Origin: Rhodospirillales bacterium
GTDB taxonomy: Bacteria; Pseudomonadota; Alphaproteobacteria; Rhodospirillales; JAOUPW01
Assembly (NCBI GenBank): GCA_029879665.1
Contig: JAOUPW010000149.1
Span: 1-5,910 of the forward strand
Reading direction: 5' to 3'
Length of the DNA: 5,910 nucleotides
Below are positions 5,606-5,910 of the stretch, piece after piece. Below the pieces are notes generated by a model. It was not told the DNA's origin and made no database searches. It saw only the letters and a program-made list of their open reading frames with translations. The translations under genes and the position numbers were made by a program. Positions within the stretch are counted from its first letter, which is position 1. Every line of letters begins with the position of its first letter.

Positions 5606-5910
5606 ATGTCCCGTCACGCAGTTGTCCTGTTCAATTTGGGCGGGCCGGACCGACCGGCGGCGGTTGAGCCGTTTCTTTTCAACCTGTTCAATGATCCGGC
5701 GATCATTGGCCTACCCACGCCGCTTCGGTGGCTGATGGCCAAACTAATTTCCAAACGGCGCGCCCCGGTGGCGCAAAAAATCTATGCCGAGCTGGGCGGC
5801 GGCTCACCCCTGTTGGAGTTGACCCGAAAACAGGCGGCGGCGCTGGAAGAATACTTTGCTCGGCAAAATCAGGGGCCGGCTCACGGGACCGGTCAGGAAA
5901 CCAGAGTTTT
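5606..5910 (+). CDS. hemH: Ferrochelatase, 3' end cut by window edge
   Basis: HemH inserts ferrous iron into protoporphyrin IX, the last step of haem synthesis, in the cytosol or at the inner membrane face. The frame opens at ATG 5606 and stays open to the window end (101 codons of a usual 320-350). The N terminus is diagnostic: [20 protein letters not shown], then [24 protein letters not shown], and [19 protein letters not shown], the GGGSPL block being conserved in bacterial ferrochelatases. The catalytic histidine lies beyond the window. The start is 6 bp after the hemE stop, with a GGCGGA ribosome site overlapping the hemE end about 9 nt upstream. This fits a hemE-hemH operon. Confidence 0.95.
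   Translation, partial: MSRHAVVLFNLGGPDRPAAVEPFLFNLFNDPAIIGLPTPLRWLMAKLISKRRAPVAQKIYAELGGGSPLLELTRKQAAALEEYFARQNQGPAHGTGQETRV

Overview
The window is a piece of alphaproteobacterial chromosome centred on what looks like the chromosomal replication origin. Every gene is recognisable housekeeping. The gene order secB / dnaQ-coaE-aroE-maf-ppsR / intergenic region / hemE-hemH is the one described around the origins of Caulobacter crescentus (Cori) and Rickettsia prowazekii, where oriC lies between hemE and the DUF299 gene ('RP001', here ppsR). The proteins read as alphaproteobacterial, but I cannot name a genus. There is no sign of mobile elements, CRISPR, tRNA or rRNA.

Layout. Positions 1-372 hold the 3' part of secB (+), which meets dnaQ tail to tail with only 2 bp between the stop codons. 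From 4096 down to 375 runs a leftward cluster: ppsR (DUF299 kinase/pyrophosphorylase), maf (nucleotide pyrophosphatase), aroE (shikimate dehydrogenase), coaE (dephospho-CoA kinase) and dnaQ (proofreading exonuclease of DNA polymerase III). The ppsR/maf and aroE/coaE junctions overlap by 4 bp and share the geometry GGAGG, 7 nt, NTGA. The maf frame has no ATG, GTG or TTG at its N terminus, so it most likely starts at a CTG in a CTGA overlap. Positions 4097-4543 are a 447-bp AT-rich non-coding gap. From 4544 rightward run hemE and hemH (cut by the window end), two late steps of haem synthesis. Apart from secB, all genes point away from the gap, as expected for genes flanking an origin and read co-directionally with the forks.

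The gap is the most interesting part. It holds four 9-mers one mismatch from a DnaA box (4221, 4232, 4357, 4411) and three copies of TTTTCCC(C)GTT. It also holds an unusual mirror-symmetric unwinding module at 4433-4504. There, a weak DnaA-like box, a 3-bp spacer and four DnaA-trio units (CTA on the top strand) face, across a 27-bp core that is nearly all A/T, three inverted trio units (TAG), a 3-bp spacer and an opposed weak box. The DnaA-trio element is known from other origins. Two convergent copies sharing one AT core would be an uncommon arrangement, and it suggests symmetric opening of both strands. This is inferred from sequence only.

Functionally the two arms do not form one pathway. 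Their linkage fits conserved origin-proximal position rather than shared biochemistry.
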